Assembly (NCBI GenBank): GCA_016124535.1 | Contig: WGNK01000031.1 | Coordinates: 28,609 to 92,608 of the forward strand | Reading direction: 5' to 3' | Length of the DNA stretch: 64,000 nucleotides | DNA from: Azospirillum sp. | GTDB taxonomy: Bacteria > Pseudomonadota > Alphaproteobacteria > Azospirillales > Azospirillaceae | In this document: positions 8,401 to 17,522 of the stretch, one piece after another | How positions within the stretch are numbered: the first letter of the stretch is position 1 | How the letters are laid out: every line of letters starts with the position of its first letter | Notes under the pieces: generated by a model | Seen by the model: only the letters and a program-made list of their open reading frames with translations | Told to the model about the DNA's origin: nothing | Databases searched by the model: none | Position numbers and translations under genes: made by a program

Positions 8401-9691
8401 CGACGCCGTCTATCGCCCGACCACGCTCGATCTCGTGGTCACCCCGGCGGCCTACGGCCAGCTTGCCGCGGCCGGGCTCGGCCAGACCGCCAACCAGCAG
8501 CAGGCCGGCCAGGCGATCGACGCCTTGCGACCACCCGCCGGCGTCCGGCCGAACGGCGATCTGAAGACCGTGCTCGACAGCCTCTACCCCCTGGGCGCCG
8601 CGCAGATTGCGCCGGCGCTGGACCAGATCGCAGGTGCGATCCATGCCGATGCCGGCCTCGCCGATCTCGGCGCCCGCCGCCTGGTCGGCCGGATGATCGA
8701 GAGCCACCTTGCCGAGGTGCGCAGCGGCGGCGGAATGGCCTCGACGATGGCGAGCGCAGGGTCATTCCAGTTCAGCTATGCCGGTGCCGCTTCGGCGGCA
8801 AGCCAGGGGCTCGATGCCGGCGACCAGGGCGAAGCGGCCGCCGGGGCCGCCGCCCCGAACGGAACACCGCAGCTCGCCCCCTGGAGCCGGCTGATCGGCA
8901 GCTATGGCAGCCATAGCGGCGACGGCAACGCCGCCGGCTTCGAGCACTGGACCGGCGGCGCCCTGGTCGGCGGCGACATCGCGCTTGCACCGGATTTCCG
9001 CCTCGGCGGTGGCTTCGGTTATGCCCGCACCGAGCTGACCGCGGAGCACAACGGCGGCACCGCGACGATCGACGGCTACCAGGCGTTGCTCTACGGCAGC
9101 AAGAGCCTCGGCCGGTCTTTCGTCGACGCCCAGATCGGCTATGCCTTCACCCAGTACGATACCAGCCGGCCGATCGCCTTCGGCCCCCTCGCCCGCACCG
9201 CCGAAGCCGACGCCCACGGCCATGATTTCTCGGTCGCGATCGCGGCCGGGCGCGACTACCGGTTTGCGACGATCAGGGTCGAACCGGTCGCGGGCTTGCG
9301 CTACGACCTGATCAGCCGCAGCACCGTCTCCGAAAATGGCGCCGATGCGCTCAATCTGTCGCTCCGGAGCGAACGGAGCCACTTCCTGCAAACCTCGCTC
9401 GGCGCACGGGCACGCAGCCGGCTGGACCTCGGCGGCCTGGTCCTGGAGCCGGAGGCGAGTCTGGCCTGGAGCTATGACGCCCTTGGGCGGTCGCCGCGCG
9501 CCCACCCGGCACTTGGTGGGGCTCATTTCACCGTCGATGCGCCGCAGCCAGGACGCCACGCCGCGTCCTTCGGCATCGGCACCTCGGCGGCGCTCGGCGA
9601 CCGCTTCCAGGCATTCATGCGTTACGACGGCCAATGGCGGGATAACCAGACCGACCACGCGCTGCTCGCCGGGCTCCGTTACGCCTGGTAA
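5471..9691 (+). CDS. Autotransporter with DUF5648-like repeats and beta-barrel domain
   Basis: The 1406-residue protein ends in a typical autotransporter beta-barrel (about residues 1136-1406, final residues RYAW) preceded by Gly/Thr/Ser/Ala-rich passenger sequence. The passenger has autotransporter-associated beta-strand repeats (for example GTGTLTLSGTNTLTGAT near 585 and NQGTLAPGNSPGILSV near 860). It also has three modules near 419-452, 464-503 and 517-553 built around YRFH.A.L.DHLYT and GYGYDGIAWYA, resembling DUF5648 repeats. The N-terminal 400 residues are not recognised. No Sec signal peptide follows the ATG at 5471, and no ATG, GTG or TTG lies between it and the in-frame stop about 110 bp upstream. 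The gene may have lost its 5' end next to the mobile debris, or it may use a CTG start. Confidence 0.85.
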   Translation: MDMLAQDFPAYIELQRDIVVNSILWTPTAQIMAADFGFEGIIGVPGFNSVETIGAAIAAGAGVNLDYAALVPTPPLRNIAPATSVLGTASAGFGAFVTLADALPIEVSWPLLPSTVSPTDIAITLNTGDVVTPQAAALNPNYDYNERHVIVVFGQFGNRLTPGTPGAIYPVSVSFVDDGTPLQAIGPNGPLSLVGLSASSVSPYANGPRLLGARLTRYSSVGDYAPQNLSNNAPNDGATLYGNDAAYRLRLFTNAGFSPDGVSPILPSEFSSYFRLAATDANGQPVTLTQTGVDYDLGTGLGTVQVVGLAELGRAADGTTVVYGPYYTEDHDNYVDIILKGDEAAIRHLVSVDLPTSAVTGYNDIYSPGGPGRTPTTGVTYTVPAPAQTIAISFDLENAQSVSYAAQTVASYDAADGLPVVFRLHNAATTDTIYTASTNQAATLQGQGYQEKGVPFSNETNSLDLVQVREFYSAGQTDHLYTADAAEITQLSANGSGYVDQGVVFSAIGQAALGARAVYRFHSASLGDHLYTPDLSEGFTTQGYGYDGIAWYAAALVPGLGTDVVFDRPDDVRFGDALSGSGSLTKRGTGTLTLSGTNTLTGATLVEAGTLEVSGALAASAVALAAGATLKGTGTVGAVTASGHIAPGASIGTLAAIGTVAFGSGASLDLEIDPGAGDRLAVTGAVTIADATLSLLPQSGSYTDGTSYDVITATGGITGSFASLETANSDRLGGLVVSTANLGTLMRLTLAAGATLTAGADTVSFNGSAVTTDIIGLASNDTLAFSSTGNSVAAAISGTGLLTVGTAAGAPAALTLLSGAQSVAAVEVRPNASLSVNSTLNAGTVTVTGTLGGTGTVVGAVTNQGTLAPGNSPGILSVDGAITNDGTAARLEIDIDGPSAGTGAGFHDQIRVTGSPGSFTAAGTLVPITRGISGGATNAYTPSLGQSFSAVTATGGVFGSFAGLTQPGSGLPAGTRFDAVYRPTTLDLVVTPAAYGQLAAAGLGQTANQQQAGQAIDALRPPAGVRPNGDLKTVLDSLYPLGAAQIAPALDQIAGAIHADAGLADLGARRLVGRMIESHLAEVRSGGGMASTMASAGSFQFSYAGAASAASQGLDAGDQGEAAAGAAAPNGTPQLAPWSRLIGSYGSHSGDGNAAGFEHWTGGALVGGDIALAPDFRLGGGFGYARTELTAEHNGGTATIDGYQALLYGSKSLGRSFVDAQIGYAFTQYDTSRPIAFGPLARTAEADAHGHDFSVAIAAGRDYRFATIRVEPVAGLRYDLISRSTVSENGADALNLSLRSERSHFLQTSLGARARSRLDLGGLVLEPEASLAWSYDALGRSPRAHPALGGAHFTVDAPQPGRHAASFGIGTSAALGDRFQAFMRYDGQWRDNQTDHALLAGLRYAW

Positions 9692-9709
9692 CCGGGCTGG
9701 CTCGCGGAC

Positions 9710-10902
9710 TCACCCGGAAAAAAACAGCTTCTCACGCTGAAACAGGGCGGTGGCAACCCGGAACATCCCAACCGTCACGACGCCGGTGGTGACCGCCGAC
9801 AGGACGAGGTGGAGCGGCGCCACCGGATCGCCGGCAACCAGCTGGCCGAACACCATCATCTGACCAAGGACCGGCACCGCCGCCATCCAGGTCTGGACCT
9901 GCAGCGGCACGAACACCATGGCCATGCCGGGCAGCGCCGGCACCAGCGGCAGCAGCCCCAGGTAGATCTGCGCCTCCTTCATGCTGCGCGCGATCGAGGC
10001 GATCGACAGCTGAAGCACCACCGACAGCGCCATCAGCGGCAGGGCGACCCCGAACATCGCGGCAAAGGTGATGCTGTCGGGCGGAGCGGCCAGCCCCGGA
10101 TTACCGGCGGCGGCAATGCCCAGAACGATGCGGAAGGTCGCCAGATTGACCCCGACCGCGGCGGCGGTAAACAGGAAGGCGGCAATCGCCTTGCCCAGCA
10201 GCAATTCCCAACGTTCGACCGGTGCGGTGAGCAGCGGCTCCCACGAGCCCCGTTCGCGTTCGCCGACCGTGGTGTCGATTGCCAGGTGAACCGCGCCAAG
10301 GAAGATCATGAAGATGGTCAGGGGGGCAATCAGGTTATAGAAAAACAGCGCGATGTTAGCGCCCCGACCGATCTGGACCGTCGCCACCCGGACCGGGTCG
10401 AGCACCCCGGCTTCGACGCCGCGCTCGGCGAGCAGGCGCCGGCTGGTCTCGCGGCCGAAGCCGCCGACCATCTGCGACAGCGTCGCCGCCGCCGTGGTGC
10501 TGGCGACCCGTGAGAAATCCACCAGCAGGCTGACGGCGAAGCTGTCGCGACCTTCGGCGTCGGCCCCGATCCTCAGGACCACCGGCACGCGGCCGGAACG
10601 GATCGCCAGGGCTTCGTCGCCGGCCGCGACCTCGACCATCGGCAGCTCATGCTGCCACAAGTATCGGATCAGTCCCGGCGCGAACCGGGCGCCCTGAACG
10701 CCGACCGTCACCATCCGGCCCGACGACATCAGCATGCTGGCGCTGGACACGCTGAGCAGGATGCCGATCATCAAGGGGCCGAAAAACGGGTAGATCAGCG
10801 CCAGCACCAGGCTGCGCAGGTCGCGCACGTGGTCGCGAGTTTCCTTGGCGGCGACCACCCGGATGCGCCGCCACCGGGTCGGCGCCACCGGCGCCGGCAG
10901 CG

Positions 10903-10906
<4 letters not shown>
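9710..10906 (-). CDS. ABC-2 type exporter permease (NatB-like)
   Basis: The 398-residue membrane protein begins with a cytoplasmic segment containing VVAAKETRDHVRDLRSLVLAL, has one N-terminal membrane helix, a large extracytoplasmic domain (about 60-220) and five to six membrane segments in the C-terminal half. This is the layout of NatB/ABC2_membrane_3 permeases. The ATG at 10904-10906 overlaps the stop of the upstream ATPase gene (ATGA), so the two are translationally coupled. Its transport substrate (sodium, drug or peptide) cannot be read from sequence. It converges with the autotransporter gene, leaving only 18 bp between stops. Confidence 0.88.
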
Positions 10907-11646
<740 letters not shown>

Positions 11647-11764
11647 AGGCGCGCTGTCGCCGCGACGAAAACGTCTTTTGTCCAATTCCGGCTGCCACAC
11701 CCCTTGCCAGACCTGAGCAAATTGGATCAAATGCCGCAAACATCGGTTGGCCGGGTATCCGCCG

Positions 11765-11776
11765 ATGATCGATCAT
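11765..11776. promoter_or_regulatory. Perfect 12-bp palindrome upstream of the lipoprotein gene
   Basis: ATGATCGATCAT is a perfect palindrome located 71 bp upstream of the start of the small lipoprotein gene and within the divergent region that also serves the ABC ATPase. It could be an operator; no matching regulator is identified nearby. A palindrome of this length can also arise by chance. Confidence 0.25.
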
Positions 11777-11847
11777 TGAAGATTGGCGTTCGACCGCCGC
11801 ACCGCAGCTTTTGATTGCCGGGCAAGGTTCAGTCGAGGATCTCACTT

Positions 11848-12366
11848 ATGACGACTCTGACCTTTCGACAGTGCCGCCCATTTGTGATTCTTGCCCTGGT
11901 CTTGATGATCGAGGCCTGCAATGCCACCGACAGCCCCGCCCAGCTCTACACCCCGCAACAGCCGATCGACTCGCCGACCGGGGCGATGCCCCAGGATATC
12001 CTGAAAATTCCACAGCTGCCGGTGCCGCCGAACGCGACGGTTGCGATTGCCGACACCGTCATCGTCGGCAATGACGAGGAATGGACCGGACAGGTGATCA
12101 TGTCGGCCCCCTATACCGTGGTGCAGATTACCCAGTTTTACCGTAACGAGATGCCCAAGCTGGGCTGGGTCGAAACCGCGATCGTGCGCTCGCGACGGAC
12201 CTCGGTGTCCTACACGCGCGGCAACCGGGTTGCCACCTTGCGGATTACCGCGCAACGCGACGACGAAAAATCGACCGATATCGATGTCGTGGTGTCGCCG
12301 ATCCAGAACCCGGCGACGGCCTCCCCGGTCCGAACCCCGAGCAGCCAGTCGACTCAGCGGCGGTAA
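11848..12366 (+). CDS. Small putative lipoprotein of unknown function
   Basis: The 172-residue product has a basic N-terminus, a hydrophobic segment (PFVILALVLMIEAC) and a Cys at residue 24 that could be lipidated, although the residue at -2 of the lipobox is Glu, which is unusual. The rest is a small mixed alpha/beta domain containing VQITQFYRNEMPKLGWVE, followed by a Pro/Ser/Thr-rich tail. That FYR..M...GW pattern occurs in several small envelope lipoproteins, but I do not recognise a named family. The ATG at 11848 is preceded by GAGGA; an upstream in-frame ATG at 11815 is less likely. Its stop codon directly abuts the stop of alkA (the stops together read TAATTA). Confidence 0.7.
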   Translation: MTTLTFRQCRPFVILALVLMIEACNATDSPAQLYTPQQPIDSPTGAMPQDILKIPQLPVPPNATVAIADTVIVGNDEEWTGQVIMSAPYTVVQITQFYRNEMPKLGWVETAIVRSRRTSVSYTRGNRVATLRITAQRDDEKSTDIDVVVSPIQNPATASPVRTPSSQSTQRR

Positions 12367-13026
12367 TTACCCAGCCGGGTTTCGGCGACCGCGCACCGGA
12401 GCGGCACGACCGGCCGCGCGGGTCTCGATATAATGGTGCCAAACCAGACGCGCGGCCAGGCTGCGCCACGGCCGCCAGGGTTCGGCCAGCGCCACCAGCC
12501 GGGCCCGATCGGGACGGGTGTCCAGGCGCTTCAAAGCCTGCACGCCGAGCGCGATGGCAAGATCATCGACCGGCCAGATGTCGTCACGGCCGAGATGAAG
12601 TAACAGATAGACCTCGGCACTCCAGCGCCCGATCCCCTTGAGGCCGACCAGCGCCGCCACCGCCTCGTCGTCGGGCATCCGTTCGACCGCCGCCAGGTCG
12701 AGCCGCCCTTCGAGCAACGCCGCGGCGAGCGCGCGGGCATAGCCGGCCTTCTGACGGCTGAAGCCGCAGGCCCGCAGGGTCTCATCGTCCAGCCGGGAAA
12801 AGCCCGCCGGCGTCACCGGGTCCAGCACCAGGGTCAGCTTTCGCCACATCGCCTGCCCCGAAGCGGTCGACACCTGCTGGTCGAGGATAATCCGCAGCAG
12901 GCCGACAAAACCGGCAGGACGCACGACCGCAAGGTTGGGGGTTCCGCCGACACCCAGGCATTCGGCGAAGATCGGGTCGCTGGCAATCAACATCCCCAGA
13001 CCCGGGTGGTCGGCCGCGGTCGTCAT
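12367..13026 (-). CDS. alkA: DNA-3-methyladenine glycosylase II (AlkA-like)
   Basis: The 219-residue protein is a helix-hairpin-helix GPD glycosylase: hairpin LVGLKGIGRWSAEVYLL followed by DDIWPVDDLAI, where the aspartate after WPV is the expected catalytic residue. It removes alkylated bases such as 3-methyladenine in base-excision repair. It lacks the extra N-terminal domain of E. coli AlkA, as is usual for short bacterial forms. The start at 13026 has AGGAG about 9 nt upstream; the frame is open further upstream without homology. A second alkylation-repair glycosylase (tag) is encoded at 19312-19875. Confidence 0.88.
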   Translation of the reverse strand: MTTAADHPGLGMLIASDPIFAECLGVGGTPNLAVVRPAGFVGLLRIILDQQVSTASGQAMWRKLTLVLDPVTPAGFSRLDDETLRACGFSRQKAGYARALAAALLEGRLDLAAVERMPDDEAVAALVGLKGIGRWSAEVYLLLHLGRDDIWPVDDLAIALGVQALKRLDTRPDRARLVALAEPWRPWRSLAARLVWHHYIETRAAGRAAPVRGRRNPAG

Positions 13027-13335
13027 CAGGCAGCTCCTTGGATCGGTCTCGCGGCGCCACAGGGTCCCAGTATCGGCCATCCGGTCAGGATCTGGCTACC
13101 CCCCCAGTCCTCCGGGCCGGCCGGCCGAGTCGCGAATCACGGTTCCGGCGGCAGGATGCGGCAAGAAGTGAAAATCCCACCGACAGCCGCAGCATTTTGT
13201 ATTATACACAGCGCTATAGTAGTAATAACGTAGTTGCACTGGCGCTGATCGTATATAAAAAATATTATAGAGCAATACAGTCGTATTCACTGCTCGCATA
13301 CTCTTGTGTGCCCAGATGCGTTCCGAACATTTATT

Positions 13336-13363
13336 TTGACTCCGCAATTCATACGGATAAATT
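13336..13363 (+). promoter_or_regulatory. Sigma70-like promoter for the 107-residue protein gene
   Basis: TTGACT (13336-13341) and TAAATT (13358-13363) are separated by 16 bp and lie about 75 bp upstream of the start codon. They sit in a markedly AT-rich gap: a hand count of 13201-13260 gives 22 G+C in 60. The rest of the gap from 13027 to 13335 holds no convincing gene. Confidence 0.5.
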
Positions 13364-13438
13364 TTTACCGTCAACTCAAGCCGATGCGCTCATACAGCGG
13401 CTTATCTTGGCATAAATAATCAACATTGGAGAAGAGCC

Positions 13439-13762
13439 ATGGCGTTGCAGGCAAATGCCAGTCACATCCACATCGCTTCCGAGTTCGGTCTGCTGATCGC
13501 TCACGACAAGAACGGCACCCTTTCCGAAAGAATCGGGGCCACCGTTCTGTGGGTCATGGGCCTGTCGGCGGCGGAAGTCGCCAACATCCAGATCGGCCAG
13601 CATTACCGCGTCGGCGGTGTCCACAATCCCTATGGCAAGGATTTGCATGAGACACTGCACACCCCGTTCAGCCTGCCCTATGCCCGAGCGGCCAGCAAGG
13701 GGGCCGACCTGAGCGCCGATACCGTTCAGTTCGTGCAGGTGATCGCCCCTCCGTCGGTCTGA
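13439..13762 (+). CDS. Conserved-looking small protein, function unknown
   Basis: The 107-residue soluble protein has no signal peptide, membrane segment or motif I recognise; it is moderately rich in His (eight residues, including the stretch SHIHIA). The ATG at 13439 follows GGAGAAGAG, and the gene has its own promoter-like element and a strong intrinsic terminator immediately downstream, so it is a monocistronic, probably well-expressed unit. The coding sequence has normal composition for this genome while its upstream region is unusually AT-rich. No function is proposed. Confidence 0.75.
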   Translation: MALQANASHIHIASEFGLLIAHDKNGTLSERIGATVLWVMGLSAAEVANIQIGQHYRVGGVHNPYGKDLHETLHTPFSLPYARAASKGADLSADTVQFVQVIAPPSV

Positions 13763-13821
13763 GCGAAATCGGCAGCCCGGCCCAGGCCGACGCGGATCCT
13801 GACGGGCAAGTTTCGCCCGAG

Positions 13822-13851
13822 CGGGCCGGCAGCAGGCTGCCGGCCCGTTTT
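13822..13851 (+). terminator. Intrinsic terminator after the 107-residue protein gene
   Basis: An 11-bp perfect stem, CGGGCCGGCAG with CTGCCGGCCCG (13822-13832 and 13837-13847), closes a four-base loop (CAGG) and is followed by TTTT. It ends the plus-strand transcript of the upstream gene. Confidence 0.9.
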
Positions 13852-13956
13852 CGGTCGCGTCAATCCTGGCTGCGCGCCATATCTTGCAAGCTGGCGCGCC
13901 GCAGCTTCAGGAATTGGTTCCGCGAGTGCCGATGCCACCGCAGACGATGGCCGCGA

Positions 13957-14688
13957 TCAGCCGCCGGTGCGCAAATCGTCGCAGACCGTCCGCCGCTGCT
14001 CCAGATAGGTACTGCGGGTGGTGTCGAAATCGCTCTGGGCCACGCCCAGGGGGATCGGCCGGACCGGCATGAAAGCGATGGCGTCGGCGTAAACGCCGAC
14101 CGTCTCGGCGCCCAGCACCAGAGCGAGTGCCGCGCTCGGCCCGGCCGCTTTGCTCAGAGCATAGAACAACAGGGCGTTGACTACGACCAGATCGACAAAG
14201 CCGTCGCGCACGGTGCGCGGTCCGAACAGAGGCACCACGACATAAGGGCCGTCGGGCACGCCATAGGCGCAGAGCGCGCCGCCGAGGTCGGAATGGCGGG
14301 CGGGTAAGCCCAGGTCCGCCGCGGAGTCGAAATAGCCGCCAAGGCCGACCGTGGAGTTGATGGCAAAGCGCGCAGCGGCGTTTCCCGCGTATTTCAGATT
14401 GGCCGCGATCAACCCGCTGGCGATCGTGATCGGCTCATTGATCAAATTCGAAACGATGTTGCGCAGTCCGCTCCCGGCCTCGTCGGCCGCTCCGTCCGGG
14501 TTGACCGCCCAGTCGGTCAGGGACTCCCAAGCCGCGCCGACGCGGTTGTTGAAGTCGAACACTGCATGGTTAAAAGTCTCCAAGGGCGACTGGCCGAACT
14601 GGCTTGCCAGGGCGGTCGCCGGCGACCACGGCAACAAAATCACCATAAGCCGCGGTAATACCGCAAAATCGAGCAGTTTCATCGCCAT
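13957..14688 (-). CDS. mlaA: MlaA/VacJ family outer-membrane lipid-asymmetry protein
   Basis: The 243-residue protein has a cleavable signal peptide (hydrophobic to about residue 28, ALA before the mature part) and the MlaA landmarks PLETFNHAVFDFNNRVG, HSDLGGALCAYGVPDGPY and PLFGPRTVRDGFVD. MlaA removes misplaced phospholipid from the outer leaflet of the outer membrane as part of the Mla pathway. There is no lipobox cysteine, so unlike E. coli MlaA it is probably not lipidated. The other mla genes are not nearby. Starts at 14688 or 14682 are both possible; neither has a strong ribosome-binding site. It is divergent from the UbiB-like gene. Confidence 0.88.
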   Translation of the reverse strand: MAMKLLDFAVLPRLMVILLPWSPATALASQFGQSPLETFNHAVFDFNNRVGAAWESLTDWAVNPDGAADEAGSGLRNIVSNLINEPITIASGLIAANLKYAGNAAARFAINSTVGLGGYFDSAADLGLPARHSDLGGALCAYGVPDGPYVVVPLFGPRTVRDGFVDLVVVNALLFYALSKAAGPSAALALVLGAETVGVYADAIAFMPVRPIPLGVAQSDFDTTRSTYLEQRRTVCDDLRTGG

Positions 14689-14832
14689 TTTTCTACTTTT
14701 AGTGCAGCGCCAACTCAGCAAAATTTCTTCGCGCGTTGCGATAATTCGCGGGGCCATGGGATATCGTCAAGTCAAAAGCGTCGAATCCGTCGCCGCTTGG
14801 CTTTGCTGCCGCCCCATGCCATCCTGGCCGCC

Positions 14833-16182
14833 ATGGCACGGGACGACGAACAGAACACGCTGGGTGGCCGACTGGTCCGCTATGCCCGGGTCGGCTCGGC
14901 AATGGGCGGGGTCGCGGCACGCCTGGCCGGTCAGCGCTGGCTCGGTCTGCCGGGCGATCGCACCGACAACGCCGCTGAGCTGCGGATCGCCCTGGGCGGG
15001 CTCAAGGGACCGTTGATGAAGGTCGCGCAGATGCTGTCGACCATCCCCGATGCCCTGCCCGAGGCGTATGTGGTGGAACTGGCTCAGCTCCAGGCCGATG
15101 CCCCCTCGATGGGCTGGCCTTTCGTCCGCCGTCGCATGGCCGCCGAGTTGGGGCCGGAATGGCGGAACAAATTCGCCGCGTTCGAACACGGCGCGATCGC
15201 CGCGGCGTCGCTGGGTCAGGTCCACCGGGCGACCGGCCACGATGGCCGGTTGCTCGCCTGCAAACTGCAATATCCCGACATGCAGTCGGCAGTCGAGGCC
15301 GATCTCCGCCAGCTCGGATTGGCCTTTGCGGTGTTCGAACGCGCCGACAGCGCGATTTCAACCCGGCAGATCCATGCCGAGATTTCCGCCCGCCTGCGCG
15401 AGGAACTCGATTACGCGTTGGAGGCCCGCCATCTCGCGCTGTTCCGCGACATGCTGGCGGAGACCCCCGGTGTCCGGGTCCCCGAAGCGGTGGCGGCGCT
15501 CAGCACCGGCCGGCTGCTGACCATGACCTGGTTGGAGGGGCGACGCCTGCTCGACACCGTCAAAGACCACCCGGAAGCGGGCAACGCGCTGGCGATGAAC
15601 ATGTTTCGCGCCTGGTACGTGCCATTCTACGGGTTTGGCGTGATCCATGGCGATCCCCATCTCGGCAACTACACGGTTGGCCCCGACCATTCCCTCAACC
15701 TGCTCGATTTCGGCTGCGTCCGGGTCTTCCATCCCAGCTTCGTCAAGGGCGTGATCGACCTCTACAACGCGCTGCGGGCGGACGATGACGACGCCGCGGT
15801 CGAGGCCTACCGCATCTGGGGCTTCGCCAGTCCGCGCCGGGAATTGGTCGATGTGCTGAATATCTGGGCGCGGTTCGTCTACGCGCCAATTCTCGACGAC
15901 CGAACGCGCAAGATCGAAGAGACCAACAGCGGTCTATACGGCCGTAAGACCGCGGCCAAGGTCCATGCTGAACTTCGCCGGCTGGGCGGCGTCGAGGTGC
16001 CGCGGCCCTTCGTGTTCATGGACCGGGCGGCGATCGGCCTGGGCTCGGTGTTCCTCCACCTCAGGGCCGAGATCAACTGGTTCCAATTGTTCCAAGAGCT
16101 GATCGCCGGGTTTACGGTCGAACAGCTGGCGCAACGCCAATCCGAGATGTTGAGTCGCCACGCCGTGCCGTTGCCCGGCTGA
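14833..16182 (+). CDS. ABC1/AarF/UbiB family kinase-like protein
   Basis: The 449-residue protein has the family hallmarks: KGPLMKVAQMLS (the KxGQ-type segment), the Ala-rich loop AAASLGQVHRA in place of a P-loop, ACKLQYPDM with the active-site lysine, EELDYALEA (the ExD motif), and VIHGDPHLGNY plus LLDFGCVRV. UbiB/COQ8 proteins are atypical kinases/ATPases that support ubiquinone biosynthesis or lipid homeostasis. This is one of the shorter alphaproteobacterial paralogues without C-terminal membrane helices, so it is not necessarily the ubiquinone factor. A TTG at 14797 is an alternative start. Its divergent partner mlaA also concerns lipid homeostasis. Confidence 0.88.
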   Translation: MARDDEQNTLGGRLVRYARVGSAMGGVAARLAGQRWLGLPGDRTDNAAELRIALGGLKGPLMKVAQMLSTIPDALPEAYVVELAQLQADAPSMGWPFVRRRMAAELGPEWRNKFAAFEHGAIAAASLGQVHRATGHDGRLLACKLQYPDMQSAVEADLRQLGLAFAVFERADSAISTRQIHAEISARLREELDYALEARHLALFRDMLAETPGVRVPEAVAALSTGRLLTMTWLEGRRLLDTVKDHPEAGNALAMNMFRAWYVPFYGFGVIHGDPHLGNYTVGPDHSLNLLDFGCVRVFHPSFVKGVIDLYNALRADDDDAAVEAYRIWGFASPRRELVDVLNIWARFVYAPILDDRTRKIEETNSGLYGRKTAAKVHAELRRLGGVEVPRPFVFMDRAAIGLGSVFLHLRAEINWFQLFQELIAGFTVEQLAQRQSEMLSRHAVPLPG

Positions 16183-16382
16183 CCCGCCAATATCGCGCCG
16201 ATCGGTTTAATGCGTAAGTAACCGCCCGGATTCTGCAGCGCCGGACTTCAGGCTATTCTACATCATCGAATTCTGGACCGCAGCCGTCTTCCACAGGAAG
16301 GATCATCGATCTTTTCCGGCGCCGGACCTGCGCTCTCCTTCGATAGAATTTCCGATCATTTCAAAGATCTGGAGGAATACCA

Positions 16383-16631
16383 ATGTCCGAACAGAAGCCG
16401 CTGCAGTTTCGTGCCGCTGCAAACCCTCAGGACGGCCAGGAATCGGTCTTTGCCCCAATCAAGGAGATTCTGGCGCCGGTCCGGGAAAGCGTGTTGCCGA
16501 TCACTGAAGCCACCCAGCCGATGCGCGACGCCTTCGAGCCGCTGCGGGAGGGCTTCGCGCCGCTCAAAGACGCATTCGAACCACTGACGAGCGCATTTCG
16601 CATGGGCTGGCCCAAACGCAAGCGCCGGTGA
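16383..16631 (+). CDS. 82-residue protein made of seven proline heptads
   Basis: Residues 23-71 form a continuous seven-residue periodicity with proline at 25, 32, 39, 46, 53, 60 and 67, a hydrophobic residue one place after each proline and usually an acidic residue three places after it (for example FEPLREG). The C-terminus is strongly basic (KRKRR). There is no signal peptide or cysteine. The start is secure: a strong GGAGGA lies 7 nt before the ATG. DNA copies are not identical, so the repeat is kept at protein level rather than being a recent expansion. I do not recognise a family. A Pro in every heptad argues against a normal coiled coil and for an extended or amphipathic repeated helix-turn surface. 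About 200 bp on each side is non-coding, so it is likely its own transcription unit. Confidence 0.8.
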   Translation: MSEQKPLQFRAAANPQDGQESVFAPIKEILAPVRESVLPITEATQPMRDAFEPLREGFAPLKDAFEPLTSAFRMGWPKRKRR

Positions 16632-16837
16632 GGCGAATACCGGCATCGGACTCCGGTCCGGCCACGGATTGGCGCTGGTTTCAACGCAGTCTCCCGGTAC
16701 GCGACAATCCGTCACGCCGGGATCAGCCGGGTGAGACAAAGGAACCATCCTGTTCACCCGGCAAAGCCGATATACCAGGGGCCTGCGGCAGCGTCGACTT
16801 CCCCCCGGTCCGGCGCGCGATACTCGAGGAGACGATC

Positions 16838-17305
16838 ATGGGTGAGGCGCTGAAGTCGGTGGAATGGACGGATGTTCTCGGTGTCGGTAATAAGACCATC
16901 GATGACGAGCACAAGTTCCTGTTCAGCATCTACAACGATCTGGTATCGGCACTCGAGCGTGACGAGACCGAAACCGTGGTCGGCCGCGTGGTCCAGGAAC
17001 TGCTTGCCTATACCAACTACCACTTCGGTCACGAAGAAGAGTTGATGAGCACCTTCGAATACCCGGATCTCCAGGCCCATAAAAAGCAGCACGACAATTT
17101 CATTGCACAGTTGCACAAGATTGAGGCGCATCTGGCTGCCGGCGAGTGGGACCTGGTTTCCTTCGCCGGTTTCGTCAAGAAGTGGATCCTTGGTCACATC
17201 ATGGTGACCGACACCAGACTCGGCGAATTCCTGAAAACCCGGATGCCGGCCAACAGCACCGGCTTCGAGTTCAAATTCGACCCGGCGACCGGGGTTTCGC
17301 CGTAA
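16838..17305 (+). CDS. Bacteriohemerythrin
   Basis: The 155-residue protein retains all seven predicted di-iron ligands of hemerythrin: His25 (in DDEH), His62 and Glu66 (in YHFGHEEELM), His81 and His85 (in HKKQHDNF), and His120 and Asp125 (in LGHIMVTD). It is a stand-alone cytoplasmic oxygen-binding protein thought to store, sense or deliver O2. The start at 16838 has GAGGAG about 6 nt upstream; the frame is open earlier but without homology. It is followed by a GC hairpin. Confidence 0.93.
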   Translation: MGEALKSVEWTDVLGVGNKTIDDEHKFLFSIYNDLVSALERDETETVVGRVVQELLAYTNYHFGHEEELMSTFEYPDLQAHKKQHDNFIAQLHKIEAHLAAGEWDLVSFAGFVKKWILGHIMVTDTRLGEFLKTRMPANSTGFEFKFDPATGVSP

Positions 17306-17320
17306 ACCGAGCGTCCTGTG

Positions 17321-17341
17321 CCGCCGGGACCATCCCGGCGG
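17321..17341 (+). terminator. GC hairpin after the hemerythrin gene
   Basis: CCGCCGGGA and TCCCGGCGG form a perfect 9-bp stem around a three-base loop 16 nt after the hemerythrin stop. No T-run follows, so it may stabilise the 3' end or act weakly as a terminator. Confidence 0.4.
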
Positions 17342-17522
17342 TCGGGAGCAGAGACGGCGCAACCGCGCCGACCGGCCGATCCATTTTCCGCTTATCATGA
17401 TTGCCGGCGGTGGCCGCGGCGCGGCGACGCCCCACATCCCCCCCGCCCGTAGGGCCCTCGGACCCTGCCCGTTCCGGTCTAAGCCGGTTACGGTCTGCAG
17501 CGGTCGGGGTCTGCCCGGCCCG

